Numbered from the stretch's first letter, positions 25,988 through 36,354 are shown. The stretch is DNA of 64,000 nucleotides from Polycladidibacter stylochi (GCF_001562055.1 NZ_LLWE01000005.1:186001-250000); one strand, 5' to 3'. Numbers and translations: made by a program. Notes: a model not told the origin generated them from the letters alone.

Positions 25988-27976
25988 CTAATCCCGCCCG
26001 AACAAACGCTCAATATCGGTCAGCTTTAGCTGCACCCAGGTTGGCCGCCCATGATTACATTGGCCCGACAATGGGGTTTTTTCCATTTCACGCAATAACG
26101 CATCCATCTCTTCTGGGCGCATACGGCGGCCCGCCCTTATGGAGCCATGACAGGCCATGGTTGCCGCGACTAGGTCCAGTTTTTCACGCAGGCGGGTAGA
26201 GGCTTCCAATTCGGCAAAGTCATCAATGAGATCGGCGATTAATGCCTTAATATTGAGCCTTTTTAATAGGGCTGGTGTTTCTCGCACGGCAATTGCCCCA
26301 GGGCCAAAGCGCTCAACGACCAGACCAAGCTCTTCCAACTCTTCTGCCCGCTCCAACAATAGCGAAACCTCATCTTCGGCCAGATCCACTACCTCAGGGA
26401 TCAATAGCATTTGTCGCGCAATACCACTGGCAGCCAGTGCCGTTTTCAAGCGCTCATAAACCAGACGTTCATGGGCAGCGTGCTGATCGACAATAATCAA
26501 GCCATCCTCAGTTTGGGCAATAATATAAGTTTCATGTATTTGCGCCCGCGCTGCACCGAGCGGATTCGCCATAGCCTGTTGCTCATGCGCTGTCGCTTCA
26601 AAATCGCGCTCATATGCGCGGGCATCGGCTGAAGGCACTGCGAATTCCTGAGGGGCCGAGACATAGGCAGAAGGGTTTTCGGATTGCCCACCAAAAGATG
26701 AGTGGTGTATTTCGCTCGGCTCTTGCGCGGTGGCAATATCATTCGCCGACCAAAGGGGCGCGTTTTCTTCGGCAAAACCATCGGCAGCCTGAGAATGTTC
26801 CGGCCGATACTGTGATTGTTGCCAGTTGTAGTTTTGCGCTGTGCTGCGCTCGAAGTTCGGCCTCGCAACGCTATGCCCACTATGAATTTGCAAGGATGGT
26901 TGGTATTCGCGCTGCGCCGGTGCCCCGCCCATGGCCTGCATAGCTTTAATGGCAGTTTGCGTGTTGGCGGTTGAGGCTTTATGTCCCGCACTGACAAAGG
27001 CATGCCGCAATGAACCGACCAGTAGGCCACGCACCAACTGTGCATCACGAAAACGCACGTCTGCTTTTGCTGGATGAACATTCACATCTACATGGTGGGG
27101 ATCTAGGTCAATACATAACACAACAACCGGGTGACGATCACGGGCCAAAACATCCGCATACCCCGCTCTTAGAGCCCCGAGTAAGAGCTTATCGCGCACG
27201 GGACGACCATTAACGAAGAAAAACTGGTGTAGTGAATTCGCTCGGTGAAACGTGGGCAGCCCTGCAAAGCCGTAGAGCCTCACTCCTTCCCGTTCCGCCT
27301 CAATAGGCAAAGCGTTTTTTACAAAATCATCTCCCAGTATCTGCCCAATACGCGCCAAGTGGGCTTTCTCACCTGTACAGGCAGGCAGCTCCAGAGGGCG
27401 TCGATCCGCACCGGATAGGGAAAAACGCACCTGCGGATTGGCCAGTGCAATACGCTTTACAACATCGGTAATTGCGGTGGTTTCAGCACGGTCCGATTTT
27501 AAAAACTTCAAACGCGCAGGGACTGCGAAGAATAAATCTCGCACCTCAACTTTGGTACCCCGATTAAAACTGGCAGGTTCGACTTCACTATTACGACCGC
27601 CCTCCACAGTAATTGACCAACCGCTTTCTTGGTCTTGCGTTCTGGTGGTCATACTGAGGCGAGAAATCGCGCCAATAGATGGTAGCGCTTCGCCACGAAA
27701 CCCCATACTGCGGATATCCATCAGATCGTTTTCAGGTAACTTGGAGGTGCAATGGCGCCGTACCGCCAACGTCAAGTCCTGCTGTGTCATCCCCTTGCCG
27801 TTATCGGTGACACGCATCAAAGTTTTGCCACCAGCTGCGGTAACCACATCAATTCTGTCGGCACCAGCATCAATGGCGTTTTCAACCAGCTCCTTAATCA
27901 CACTTGCAGGGCGCTCAATGACCTCACCTGCGGCAATGCGATTGATTACTGTATCACTTAGCTGGCGTACGCTCAC
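25988..27976 (-). CDS. mutL: DNA mismatch repair protein MutL
   Basis: MutL links mismatch recognition by MutS to strand removal. The 662-residue protein has the GHKL ATPase motifs near its start ('[11 protein letters not shown]', 'DNGKGM', '[12 protein letters not shown]') and a C-terminal dimerisation domain with '[18 protein letters not shown]'. The linker between about residues 345 and 470 is Gln/Ser/Ala-rich and low in conservation. The C-terminal DQHAxxER motif suggests endonuclease-type MutL, as expected in organisms lacking MutH. I start it at GTG 27976, with GGGAG upstream; the in-frame upstream start gives an atypical extension. It is divergent from the HAD gene. Confidence 0.94.
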   Translation of the reverse strand: MSVRQLSDTVINRIAAGEVIERPASVIKELVENAIDAGADRIDVVTAAGGKTLMRVTDNGKGMTQQDLTLAVRRHCTSKLPENDLMDIRSMGFRGEALPSIGAISRLSMTTRTQDQESGWSITVEGGRNSEVEPASFNRGTKVEVRDLFFAVPARLKFLKSDRAETTAITDVVKRIALANPQVRFSLSGADRRPLELPACTGEKAHLARIGQILGDDFVKNALPIEAEREGVRLYGFAGLPTFHRANSLHQFFFVNGRPVRDKLLLGALRAGYADVLARDRHPVVVLCIDLDPHHVDVNVHPAKADVRFRDAQLVRGLLVGSLRHAFVSAGHKASTANTQTAIKAMQAMGGAPAQREYQPSLQIHSGHSVARPNFERSTAQNYNWQQSQYRPEHSQAADGFAEENAPLWSANDIATAQEPSEIHHSSFGGQSENPSAYVSAPQEFAVPSADARAYERDFEATAHEQQAMANPLGAARAQIHETYIIAQTEDGLIIVDQHAAHERLVYERLKTALAASGIARQMLLIPEVVDLAEDEVSLLLERAEELEELGLVVERFGPGAIAVRETPALLKRLNIKALIADLIDDFAELEASTRLREKLDLVAATMACHGSIRAGRRMRPEEMDALLREMEKTPLSGQCNHGRPTWVQLKLTDIERLFGRD

Positions 27977-28246
27977 GTGCTGCTCCCTAATGCTTGCCGT
28001 ATATATGCTTTTCGATAGTTGTAGCCAGCACACCGTGGTTTTACCAGTATTCGCGCATGATCATGCACCTTTTTAAGCGCCCTGTAGCCCCAGTGCCGCA
28101 TTAGGTGCGACATAAGCAATAAGTATAGGCGTGCACTCCGGTTTTCATTGCGACTAGGCGCATAAACTGTTATGTGGCTGGCAAGCTATATCTCACCCCG
28201 GTTATCCCTGTCATTTTTGACTTAGCAATTATGGATTTTACAGTTC

Positions 28247-29128
28247 ATGATACCAACTGCCTTTTCTCGTAGTCTGTCAGAAGTGGCAGCCCCCTACAGC
28301 GCATTGCTGTGTGATGTTTGGGGCGTGCTTCATAATGGTTTGACAGCATACCCGCAAGCTTCCCAAGCACTCGTCAAGTTTCGAGAGGAAACGGGCTCTC
28401 CTGTCGTGCTTATCACCAATGCACCTAGAGTAAATACAAAGATAATCGAGCACATTACATCCATGGGGATTCCGCAGGAGGCTTACGACGGTGTTGTTAC
28501 ATCTGGCGATGTGGTTCGATTAGATCTGATTACCAGCGGCTTTACGCGCATCTATCATATTGGACTCGAAAAAAACCACAGTCTTTTTTCCGGTTTGGAG
28601 CACCAATTTACTCATTATGATGATGCGGAGATAGTGGTTTGTACCGGTCTAAATGAGCGCGATACTGAAACTCCAGAAAATTACCGTGGCCTATTTGAAA
28701 AGTTGATTGCACGCGGTTTAGCGTTTGTTTGCGCCAACCCCGATATTGTGGCCGAACACGGTGACCGCTTGGTTTACTGCGCCGGTGCGCTTGCCCAGCT
28801 CTATGCACAAATGGGTGGACGTGTGGTTATTTCAGGGAAACCACATGCGCCAATTTATGACGCGTGCCTCCTAAAACTCAAAGAAATAACAGGTAAAACC
28901 TTTAGTAAAAAAGAAGTCTTGACCATTGGTGATGGTCTACCAACGGATATTACCGGCGCCCAAGCCTATGGTCTTGATGCATTATTTGTCTGCAATGGCA
29001 TTCATGCTGAAGATTTTGGTAGTAACGAAGGATCGGGAGAGGAATTCACGCCCGAATTACACTTGGTACAAGATAAATTACGCCAAGAAGGGTTAAAAGC
29101 ACGCGCACTTATCCCCCGCCTAATCTAG
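28247..29128 (+). CDS. HAD superfamily hydrolase, class IIA (TIGR01459 type)
   Basis: The 293-residue protein has the HAD nucleophile motif 'LLCDVWGVLHNG' (class IIA cap with the motif-I aspartate), motif II 'VLITNAPR', and the C-terminal motif IV 'TIGDGLPTDITGA'. This subgroup is found in Alphaproteobacteria and has no assigned substrate; phosphate hydrolysis is expected. In many relatives it lies next to ribF, but here ribF starts almost 5 kb later, beyond a chemotaxis block. Confidence 0.87.
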   Translation: MIPTAFSRSLSEVAAPYSALLCDVWGVLHNGLTAYPQASQALVKFREETGSPVVLITNAPRVNTKIIEHITSMGIPQEAYDGVVTSGDVVRLDLITSGFTRIYHIGLEKNHSLFSGLEHQFTHYDDAEIVVCTGLNERDTETPENYRGLFEKLIARGLAFVCANPDIVAEHGDRLVYCAGALAQLYAQMGGRVVISGKPHAPIYDACLLKLKEITGKTFSKKEVLTIGDGLPTDITGAQAYGLDALFVCNGIHAEDFGSNEGSGEEFTPELHLVQDKLRQEGLKARALIPRLI

Positions 29129-29207
29129 GCACTATTTCACAGCTTCTCCTAATGGCATTACGTAGGCAGGATTAGCGCTCATATCCTGCCTAGATACACC
29201 TTTGGGT

Positions 29208-30908
29208 TTATTGAGATTCACTTTTCCTATTCGTATGCACCGACTGCAGAAACTGTTCCACTTCGGCAGTGATAACACCTGCCAATTGCTTTTGTACATT
29301 CACCGCTTGCTCGACGTGATCACCTTGCTGGCGCGTTTTTGCACTGGTTGATGCTAGAATCTCAACAGAACCGCTCAGCTCCTCTGTAATCTTTGAGGTC
29401 TGGGCAATATTTGCTGCGATTTCTTGCGAGGCGACTTGTTGTTGCTCGACTACACTGGCAATATGAGTAGATGTCTCAGAAAGCTCCGTAATACTTTCGG
29501 AAATCTGTACAATCGCTGTTGCTGAGCTTTCCGTTTCCCGTTGTATATCGCCAATCTTCTTTTCAATTTCAGCGGTTGCGTTCGAAGTTTGATGGGCTAG
29601 CTCTTTCACCTCAGAGGCAACAACAGCAAAGCCCTTCCCCGCCTCTCCTGCACGCGCTGCTTCAATAGTTGCATTTAACGCCAGTAGGTTTGTTTGTTCT
29701 GCAATATCTTGAATAAGTGTTACAACCTGAGAGATTTCATTGGCTGATTGGGTAAGCTTAGCGACACGTTCATTCGTTGTTTTGGTTTGTGTGTTCGCCT
29801 TGGCTGACATCTCGCTAGCTATTTGCACCTGATTTGCAACCTCACTCACAGAAGCTGCCAGTTCTTCTGCTGCGGAGGCAACAGTATCAACATTTGAAGA
29901 AGCTTCACTGGCAGCACTGGCCGCTTGCTGGCTTTGTGCCATGCTATCGACTGCTGTTGCTTGTAGTGTTGTTGCTGCAGATGCCAAGCTTATTGTCGCG
30001 CTATCTAATGTTTGTATCTGCTCTGAGATAACAGCATCAAAACCAGCGCATACTTTCTCGATGAATAAACCGCGCTTTACTGTTTTCTCGCGCTCTCCCT
30101 CTTGCACTTCAAGTAGCTGGCGTCGGTTACGCTCGTTTTCTACAAATACCTTCATGGCATTTGTCATTGCGCCTATCTCATCCCTGCGCTCAGTGTCATT
30201 AATTTCAATATCTCCCTTTCCATCAGCTAACGAATTCATTTGTTTAGAGATATTCAATATTGGTGTAGTCGTTGATCGAACCAAAATGAGACTTAGTAGA
30301 GAAATGCCAATTACACCAACACTGAACAACGCTGTAAATAACAATTTATTAATGGCTAGTTTATTCTCTAAATCTACAACATATGAGCCTGTGCCAATTA
30401 CCCACTCCCAAGGCTCAAAGCCCTGAACCCATGTTATTTTTTCTAGTGGCTCATTCTCACCCGGGCGGTACCAATGGTACTCAACCCGCCCCCCACCGGC
30501 TCTTGCAACACTAATATGTTTTTTAATGAAGTAATTATCATAGGCATCTTTTAAGCTTAGCAGGTTCTTGCCTTCGTGCTCTTTATTCGCCGAGATAATA
30601 GAGGTCCCGTTGTAGTCAGTTGCAAACACATAGCCATTACCATTATCATAGTTTAAGTTGCGTATCGCTTCTTTTGCACTTTGCTTAGCTTCTGCCGCAG
30701 TCAGCAAACCGCTTGCATGTTGCTCATGGTATTTTATTAATATAGAATTCGCTGTCTCTGTTATATGCTGTAAGCCAACAAGCCGTTCGGCCCATAATGT
30801 ATCTTTCAAGAGATGAAAATAGTAGAAAGATAGACCAAGCATAAAAGTAACACCAAAGACTATTGGAATCATAATCTTTTGTATGAGTTTTAGATTATTG
30901 TAAAACAT
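29208..30908 (-). CDS. Methyl-accepting chemotaxis protein with single-Cache sensor
   Basis: The protein (566 residues from ATG 30908) has a transmembrane helix near the N-terminus, a periplasmic sCache-type sensor with 'NGNGYVFATDYNGT' and 'WVIGTGSYV', a second helix around residues 185-205, a HAMP region, and a long cytoplasmic signalling coiled coil with the hairpin tip 'IQDIAEQTNLLALNATIEAARAGEAGKGFAVVASEVKELAHQT'-type text, the CheA/CheW contact site. Such receptors often bind small organic acids. An in-frame TTG at 30935 lacks a ribosome site. It ends 79 nt from the end of the HAD gene, which reads toward it, and lies downstream of cheZ. Confidence 0.9.
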   Translation of the reverse strand: MFYNNLKLIQKIMIPIVFGVTFMLGLSFYYFHLLKDTLWAERLVGLQHITETANSILIKYHEQHASGLLTAAEAKQSAKEAIRNLNYDNGNGYVFATDYNGTSIISANKEHEGKNLLSLKDAYDNYFIKKHISVARAGGGRVEYHWYRPGENEPLEKITWVQGFEPWEWVIGTGSYVVDLENKLAINKLLFTALFSVGVIGISLLSLILVRSTTTPILNISKQMNSLADGKGDIEINDTERRDEIGAMTNAMKVFVENERNRRQLLEVQEGEREKTVKRGLFIEKVCAGFDAVISEQIQTLDSATISLASAATTLQATAVDSMAQSQQAASAASEASSNVDTVASAAEELAASVSEVANQVQIASEMSAKANTQTKTTNERVAKLTQSANEISQVVTLIQDIAEQTNLLALNATIEAARAGEAGKGFAVVASEVKELAHQTSNATAEIEKKIGDIQRETESSATAIVQISESITELSETSTHIASVVEQQQVASQEIAANIAQTSKITEELSGSVEILASTSAKTRQQGDHVEQAVNVQKQLAGVITAEVEQFLQSVHTNRKSESQ

Positions 30909-31429
30909 TGTTTTTCCATTACTCTGTTTAGTCAATATCTATTAGCGAATAATGAAATGTGCAATCCAATTGAAAGTAATTAGCATTATCACTTGACCTT
31001 AAGTATTTATGAGCAAACTCAAAAAAATAAAGTATATTTTACAGAAGTAGGAAAATACGAATAAATGGGAAAATAAAATTATATACAATAAGGGTTCTCT
31101 ACCAATATCAATTGGTAAAACAAGCACCGTTATTTTCAAATAAACAACTCATCTACAAGTAGTAATTAAATGTTTTATCTATATAAAAAATATTCTTGCA
31201 ATAGAAATTAAATATTAAAAATTATTAATTAATTGAAAATCTTTTCCTAAGTAAAGTATTTTCATTAATAATAATAATTAACAGGTTTCAACTGAATAAT
31301 GGCAAAATACATGATTTCACCTAGTGCATTATGAGAGAAATTTCTCTTAATCAAACGAGCATTACACATGCAAAGTACTTAATATAAAAGCGCATCGTCT
31401 GATGCGCCTTCTATAACACTCCATTTTAA
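30909..31429. other. AT-rich gap between cheZ and the chemoreceptor gene
   Basis: These 521 bases are very AT-rich at 30950-31300. They contain the cheZ terminator at 31383-31410 and a perfect 14-bp palindrome AGAGAAATTTCTCT at 31334-31347. I see no gene. The presence of a terminator after cheZ suggests the receptor has its own promoter here. Confidence 0.45.
31383..31410 (-). terminator. Terminator after cheZ
   Basis: GCGCATC (31390-31396) and GATGCGC (31401-31407) form a 7-bp stem over a 4-nt loop. Read on the minus strand it runs into CTTTTAT. Confidence 0.82.
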
Positions 31430-32113
31430 TCAAGCAAAAAGTTTATCGATTTCTTCTTGCGCAGCCTCTTTCAGCATGGCATCGATTTCGTCTTGCGTCA
31501 CACCTTCGCCGGCATGTTGTGGGCCATGCAAGATAAGCTCTCGCTTACGGCGCTCTTCTTCGGTTTCATTGAGCGGAGCATCTTCTGTCTCCTGATGATT
31601 TAAGCGTAACTGTGATATGAAATTGGTTACACGTTCATCAATAAAGTTAAGCGTACTCACTACCTTAGAAATGCGCTGCCCCGTAATGTCCTGAAAGGCG
31701 CAGGACTGGAATATTTCCATTATCTTGTCATTTACCGTTGCCACATAGGCATCATGATCATCGGGGTCAGCGGCCATAATTGCCTCTGCCGCCTCCATAA
31801 TCGAGTGAGTTGCTTCTTCTGTTGAAGACACAATTGCATCAAGCTCTCGGCCCGCTTCGGGAATCCTGTCATGCTTCATATCTGCCGCTCGCAACTGGCC
31901 AATTTCAGCCTTCATGCGCGCAATTTCAGATTCAATTGTAGCAAGTTCCTCAGTCACAGCAGGCTGCACCTGCTCCAGAATTCTGGAAACAGTTGTAGCC
32001 ATGATCTCTGTCAAGCGCATGACATCGGTGAGCGAGACAGCCGTTGTGCGGGCTCTATTTTCCTCAAGAAACTCGATAACCTTTTGGATTTCAAATTTTT
32101 GTCCGTTTGGCAT
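31430..32113 (-). CDS. cheZ: CheY-phosphate phosphatase CheZ
   Basis: CheZ dephosphorylates CheY-P and so ends chemotactic signals. The 227-residue, largely helical protein has the catalytic segment 'SCAFQDITGQRISKVV', placing D142 and Q146 where E. coli has D143 and Q147. The C-terminal end 'GVTQDEIDAMLKE' followed by 'EEIDKLF' resembles the CheY-binding peptide of FliM (SQxEIDxLL) and the CheZ C-terminal CheY-binding helix. It lies in the order cheY-cheZ-receptor, all leftward, with a 321-nt gap after cheY. Confidence 0.93.
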   Translation of the reverse strand: MPNGQKFEIQKVIEFLEENRARTTAVSLTDVMRLTEIMATTVSRILEQVQPAVTEELATIESEIARMKAEIGQLRAADMKHDRIPEAGRELDAIVSSTEEATHSIMEAAEAIMAADPDDHDAYVATVNDKIMEIFQSCAFQDITGQRISKVVSTLNFIDERVTNFISQLRLNHQETEDAPLNETEEERRKRELILHGPQHAGEGVTQDEIDAMLKEAAQEEIDKLFA

Positions 32114-32434
32114 GTCTTGTCTCTTAAATATTATCCAGCTTTACTTAACCTTTAATAGCCATTTTGTTTTGGTGTTTTACAAAACACATAACATAAGGCT
32201 TTGTAATGCTGGGCTTTATTGTTATGCGGTATCTTCTAGCTTCAATTGCACCAGAAGAGCCGGTTTTCTTGGTAAGTTTATATTGTTGGCCATAGCTCAA
32301 GCATTGGCCAGTCAAGTGCGTGCAAACACTTTTTAGTCGTTGCAGGACACCATCATAAATTCACATAGTATCAAGCTTCGTCAGGCAAACGCACAAGCGT
32401 GCGCTGCCTTTCCAAGCATTTATAAATACGGTAC
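32114..32434. other. Gap between cheY and cheZ
   Basis: These 321 bases contain no gene that I can support on either strand. They are large enough for a separate cheZ promoter, but I could not identify one. Confidence 0.4.
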
Positions 32435-32818
32435 TTATTCAGAGAAAACGGCTTCGATTTTGCCTTTAAGTGTCTGGGCATTAAACGGCTTCACAATATA
32501 ATTGTTTACGCCTGCCTTTTTCGCGGCAATTACGTTTTCAGTTTTGGACTCAGCCGTGACCATGATAAACGGCGTTTTGTTCAAATCAGCGTCTTGGCGA
32601 ACTTGCTTAAGAAGCTCGTAGCCCGTAACCGGTTCCATGTTCCAGTCAGAGATCACAAGCCCATAGCGACGCTGCTTCATTTTTTCATATGCTTCGGCGC
32701 CATCTGCAGCATCGTCGACATCGGTAAAGCCAAGCTGCTTGAGTAGATTGCGAATGATCCGAATCATGGTCTTATAATCATCGACAACCAGGATAGGCAT
32801 CTGAAGATCAAGGGCCAT
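32435..32818 (-). CDS. cheY: Chemotaxis response regulator CheY
   Basis: CheY is a single-domain receiver. The 127 residues from ATG 32818 include D13/D14 ('LVVDDYKTM'), the phospho-acceptor D58 ('VISDWNMEP'), T88 ('MVTAES') and K110 ('IVKPFN'), so all active-site residues are present. GGAG lies at a good distance from ATG 32818; a longer in-frame reading adds an unrelated N-terminus and is not used. CheA and other partners are not in the window, so they must be encoded elsewhere. It reads leftward ahead of cheZ. Confidence 0.95.
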   Translation of the reverse strand: MALDLQMPILVVDDYKTMIRIIRNLLKQLGFTDVDDAADGAEAYEKMKQRRYGLVISDWNMEPVTGYELLKQVRQDADLNKTPFIMVTAESKTENVIAAKKAGVNNYIVKPFNAQTLKGKIEAVFSE

Positions 32819-33917
32819 GTACAACTCCATATTGTTGCCCGGGTAGATACACCACCCAATTGCATTTCCTTGGCCAAGCTCTGCATCGCTGGCAGCAACA
32901 CAAAGTTCAACCGTTAACCCTGTCATAATTAACTCGTAAACAAAGTACCAGCTAATTTAACCATAATTATTTTTCAGCTTCAAAGAACATTAGGTAGTCC
33001 AGAATTACCAGCATAAAGATGACAAAAAATAACTTTTGCTTGGTTTTTCACCAGCATTATTTGCTAGGCTTTAATTGTGTATTTAACACATAAAACAGCT
33101 TTCGCTTTTTGCGTATCAATTTGCAGAGTATATTCTTTTCGTTTTTATCCCTCTTAGAAGCTTCATGCGCAGTACTTGCACAATCTCGTTGCAACACCTT
33201 TAGTAGTAGAATCGCGTCAGGTCTATACACCCCAAGACTTATCGAGACACTACAGCTAAAAGTTTCGCTGCCGTCTTTTACGATTGATCCCATAGCCGTA
33301 CTTGGTAAAGCGCGCTGTGACATTCTAATTCGTAGGGGGGAAGATAGGCAGGGCTCCTTGTGTGAAACTTGTGTTTATCACAAATTTTCTTAAGCTTTTA
33401 ACTCTTCCTAAATAGAATTTCATAATGTTATAAGCATGTTATTAATTTTAATCTAATTTTTCATAACCCTTTTAATAAACGAAAATAAATCGGCTTTATT
33501 ACCTGTTTGAAGGTATATTTATTATAATGGTCTTTGCACTCGCAGTTCCACAATCAAACAAATAATTGACATCAATAAAAAAAAAATCGCACTAATATTT
33601 ATCGGTTTTTCGGTGTGCAAAGCTGTTAACAATTCTGGTTCTGCCGGCTAGCTTACAAACTACCCCTAGGTGAGGCAAACACTTACAGCCAAGCAACGCA
33701 AATTATGGACGAATAGGTTTTGTGTGCGTTTTATCAGTGCAAAAAATCGGCCTTAGAGTAATATTTGCTGCATTGCCTGCTGTCGACATTTCATTTGTTG
33801 TGGGTGCCTTGCGCTTTGCTGCCCATATGCACATGGCTGTGATGTTTGGCTCTTGACGTGAGTTGCGTAAGGCTGCAATTTCTGCCTCGCATAAAGAAGG
33901 CGTAGAAGGCATTATCC
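32819..33917. other. 1.1-kb region without a supported gene
   Basis: The region upstream of cheY and ribF is AT-rich, particularly 33400-33620, with a run of 10 A around 33577-33587. Two minus-strand frames at 33057-33323 and 33703-33924 and one plus-strand frame at 33109-33393 lack ribosome sites, motifs or signal peptides, and I do not call them. The cheY promoter should lie close to 32820. No stable hairpin stands out. Confidence 0.4.
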
Positions 33918-34928
33918 ATGACACAGTGGCACCCCGTATCCCAGAGGTTTCACATAGTTGAAGAACTAGCGCAGTTTCCAGCGCAATTGCGCGGCGGTGT
34001 TGTGGCTATTGGAAATTTTGATGGTGTGCATCGTGCCCATCAGGCTATTTTGCAACAAACGCTTCAGCTTGCCCGCACATATAAGGTGCCTGCCCTTGCG
34101 CTAAGTTTCGAGCCGCATCCACGCAGCTTCTTTCAGCCCGACAAACCGGTAAGCCGGTTAAGCCCGGCAGCACAAAAGGGCGAGATTATGAAAGCGCTCG
34201 GGTTGGATGCTTTAATACAGCTCCCATTTAATGCGCAGCTTGCCAGTTTAAGTGCCGAGGATTTTGTTCGTCAAATACTGGTGGATGCACTGGGCATTAC
34301 CCATAGTGTTACGGGTTACGACTTTCACTTTGGCAAAGCGCGGCGCGGTACGCCAGAGTTTTTGCGCGGCGCAGGCGCGGCGCAGGGATTTAGCGTTGTC
34401 ATTGCGCCAGCGGAGCGCGACGAAGGCGGGGCGGTGATTTCGTCCAGCCGCATTCGCGAGGCTTTACGTTGTGGCAATGTTATCGAGGCCAATGCCCTGC
34501 TTGGCTATCGTTACTATGTCGACGCTTGCGTACAACATGGCGACAAGCGCGGCCGCCTATTGGGGTATCCTACAGCCAATTTACAAATCGACCCCCACTC
34601 AGTCCTTAAAGAAGGTATCTATGCTGTCCGGGTGGCGGTTGATGGGTTGATACACGACGGTGTTGCCAGCTATGGCCGACGGCCGACATTTGTAGATGGC
34701 CAGCCACTTTTGGAAGTCCATTTATTCGACTTTGACGGCGACCTTTACGACAAAAACTTGCGCGTTAGTTTTGCCGGTTACTTACGCGGTGAAATGAAGT
34801 TTGATGGCCCGGAAGCCTTGATCCAGCAAATGGATTTAGACAGTGCACAAGCGCGGGCGATTTTAGATTCTTTACGCCCCTTAAGCCCATTGGATAACAG
34901 CCTGGCCACCCAGTTGCATTTTGAGTAA
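33918..34928 (+). CDS. ribF: Bifunctional riboflavin kinase / FAD synthetase RibF
   Basis: RibF phosphorylates riboflavin to FMN and adenylates FMN to FAD. The 336-residue product has the nucleotidyltransferase N-terminal half ('AIGNFDGVHRAHQAIL', 'SFEPHPRSFF', 'ISSSRIREAL') and the flavokinase C-terminal half ('GDKRGRLLGYPTANLQ', 'GIYAVRV', 'EVHLFDF'). Both domains look intact. ATG at 33918 has a GAAGG about nine bases upstream. No FMN riboswitch was seen upstream. Confidence 0.96.
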   Translation: MTQWHPVSQRFHIVEELAQFPAQLRGGVVAIGNFDGVHRAHQAILQQTLQLARTYKVPALALSFEPHPRSFFQPDKPVSRLSPAAQKGEIMKALGLDALIQLPFNAQLASLSAEDFVRQILVDALGITHSVTGYDFHFGKARRGTPEFLRGAGAAQGFSVVIAPAERDEGGAVISSSRIREALRCGNVIEANALLGYRYYVDACVQHGDKRGRLLGYPTANLQIDPHSVLKEGIYAVRVAVDGLIHDGVASYGRRPTFVDGQPLLEVHLFDFDGDLYDKNLRVSFAGYLRGEMKFDGPEALIQQMDLDSAQARAILDSLRPLSPLDNSLATQLHFE

Positions 34929-35133
34929 TCTTTGCCCAAAGCTGGCAATTCGGGGCCCTTTCCCGTTAAGTCACAGGTTTTTACATTAGCTTTTGCGCCG
35001 ATTGCGCGTCTATGCATTTGTTCTGGCATGACAAAGGCTCCAAACTGCTGTAATGGCGAATTTGAACAAAAACCCATTTCCAATAAACAATCGCACGCAT
35101 TTCATGTGATGCACCAATAAACTGTTACAGCCC

Positions 35134-36102
35134 ATGACCCAGAATATTACCAGGGCGGCGCAAGCCCAAAACACCGCCGTGAAAGGCATGCTCCTCATGC
35201 TGCTTGCCATGATGCTGCTGCCGGTTATGGATGGTACGGCCAAGTTTTTGTCTGCCGCTTTGCCTGTGGTGCAAATCTCGTTCGGCCGGTTTTTCTTCCA
35301 GTCGCTGATTGCGCTGTTTCTCGGGCTGTTTACCGGGCCGGGCCTGACACAAATATTTCGCGAAGTCACCAGATCGCAATTGCTGCGCGGCGTGTTTTTA
35401 GCCGTTTCATCACTATTGTTTTTTACGGCGGTTAAGTACTTACCACTGGCCGATGCCATTGCGACGTTTTTTGTGCAGCCGATGATTTTAACCGTGCTTT
35501 CGGCTATTGTGTTGAAAGAGGTGGTGGGCATTCGCCGCTGGTTGGCGGTGTCATTGGGATTGCTCGGGGTGTTGATTGTTATCCAACCGGGCACCAGTGT
35601 GTTTAGCCCCTATTCATTATTGCCTTTGGCAGCGGCGACTAGTTTTGCCTGTTATCTTTTGGTCACACGGCGGCTTGCAGGCAGCGCCTCTTTGCTGGGC
35701 ATACAATTTTCAACCGGCCTTGCAGGCACTTTGATATTGGGTAGCCTGTTGCAGGTCTCTTGCTTTCAAGATATTGGCTTGGGGCAACCGGTGTGGCCCA
35801 CAGCTTGGCAAACCCTGCTGCTTGTTGTCATGGGTGCGATTTCCGGTCTTGGTCACTTATTGGTGGTGCTGGCGTTTAACCGGGCCCCTGCTTCCCTGCT
35901 CGCCCCTATAAACTACATCGAAATCATCAGCGCGACATTATTTGGCTATTTCGTGTTTGGCGAGGTGCCTGCGGCCAGTGTTTGGGTTGGCATGGCCTTT
36001 TTGGCAGCAGGGGGCATTTATATTACCCACCGCGAGCATAAGCATGCCAAGCAGCTGGAAAAGCAAGCAGCTGCTGCCGAGGGCTCGCAGGGCATTGCAT
36101 AG
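35134..36102 (+). CDS. EamA/DMT-superfamily transporter
   Basis: The 322-residue product has about ten hydrophobic helices in two EamA repeats ('GMLLMLLAMMLLPVMDGTAKFL' and a second copy beginning at 'YSLLPLAAATSFACYLL'). These proteins export metabolites such as amino acids or nucleotides; the substrate cannot be read. A charged tail rich in Lys, Glu and Ala follows the last helix. It starts 205 nt after ribF in the same direction and could be read from the same transcript. Confidence 0.9.
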   Translation: MTQNITRAAQAQNTAVKGMLLMLLAMMLLPVMDGTAKFLSAALPVVQISFGRFFFQSLIALFLGLFTGPGLTQIFREVTRSQLLRGVFLAVSSLLFFTAVKYLPLADAIATFFVQPMILTVLSAIVLKEVVGIRRWLAVSLGLLGVLIVIQPGTSVFSPYSLLPLAAATSFACYLLVTRRLAGSASLLGIQFSTGLAGTLILGSLLQVSCFQDIGLGQPVWPTAWQTLLLVVMGAISGLGHLLVVLAFNRAPASLLAPINYIEIISATLFGYFVFGEVPAASVWVGMAFLAAGGIYITHREHKHAKQLEKQAAAAEGSQGIA

Positions 36103-36107
36103 AATTG

Positions 36108-36132
36108 TTCTATTTCTTAATACGAAATAGAA
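36108..36132. other. Inverted repeat directly after the EamA gene
   Basis: TTCTATTTC (36108-36116) and GAAATAGAA (36124-36132) form a 9-bp stem over a 7-nt loop, five bases after the stop. It is AT-rich and followed by a better terminator. Confidence 0.45.
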
Positions 36133-36156
36133 TGTATATTTTGAAAAAATCAGCTC

Positions 36157-36190
36157 AGGGCACCTTAACTAATAGGTGCCCTAGTTTTTG
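36157..36190 (+). terminator. Terminator after the EamA gene
   Basis: AGGGCACCT (36157-36165) pairs with AGGTGCCCT (36174-36182) and is followed by AGTTTTT. Confidence 0.9.
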
Positions 36191-36354
36191 CGGCCTTAAA
36201 TACACCGGCTTTTAAAAGTGCTTAATATGTGCTTTGCGCCCTACCGCAAATCATTATCCAGCCTGTACCAACATCATGTTGAATCCCCTCATTTACATAG
36301 ATTCACATTTTTAAAGCGCTTGTACACCCGCTAATCTATCCACATTGTTGGTGC

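Noticed and set aside
31334-31347. AGAGAAATTTCTCT palindrome as an operator
   Set aside because: It lies about 400 nt from the receptor start in very AT-rich DNA, where such a palindrome is likely by chance.
33057-33323. 88-codon minus-strand frame in the gap upstream of cheY
   Set aside because: It has no ribosome site and composition typical of chance frames.
33600-33917. FMN riboswitch before ribF
   Set aside because: The conserved RFN sequence blocks are absent.
33703-33924. 73-codon minus-strand frame before ribF
   Set aside because: It overlaps the ribF start region and shows no motif.
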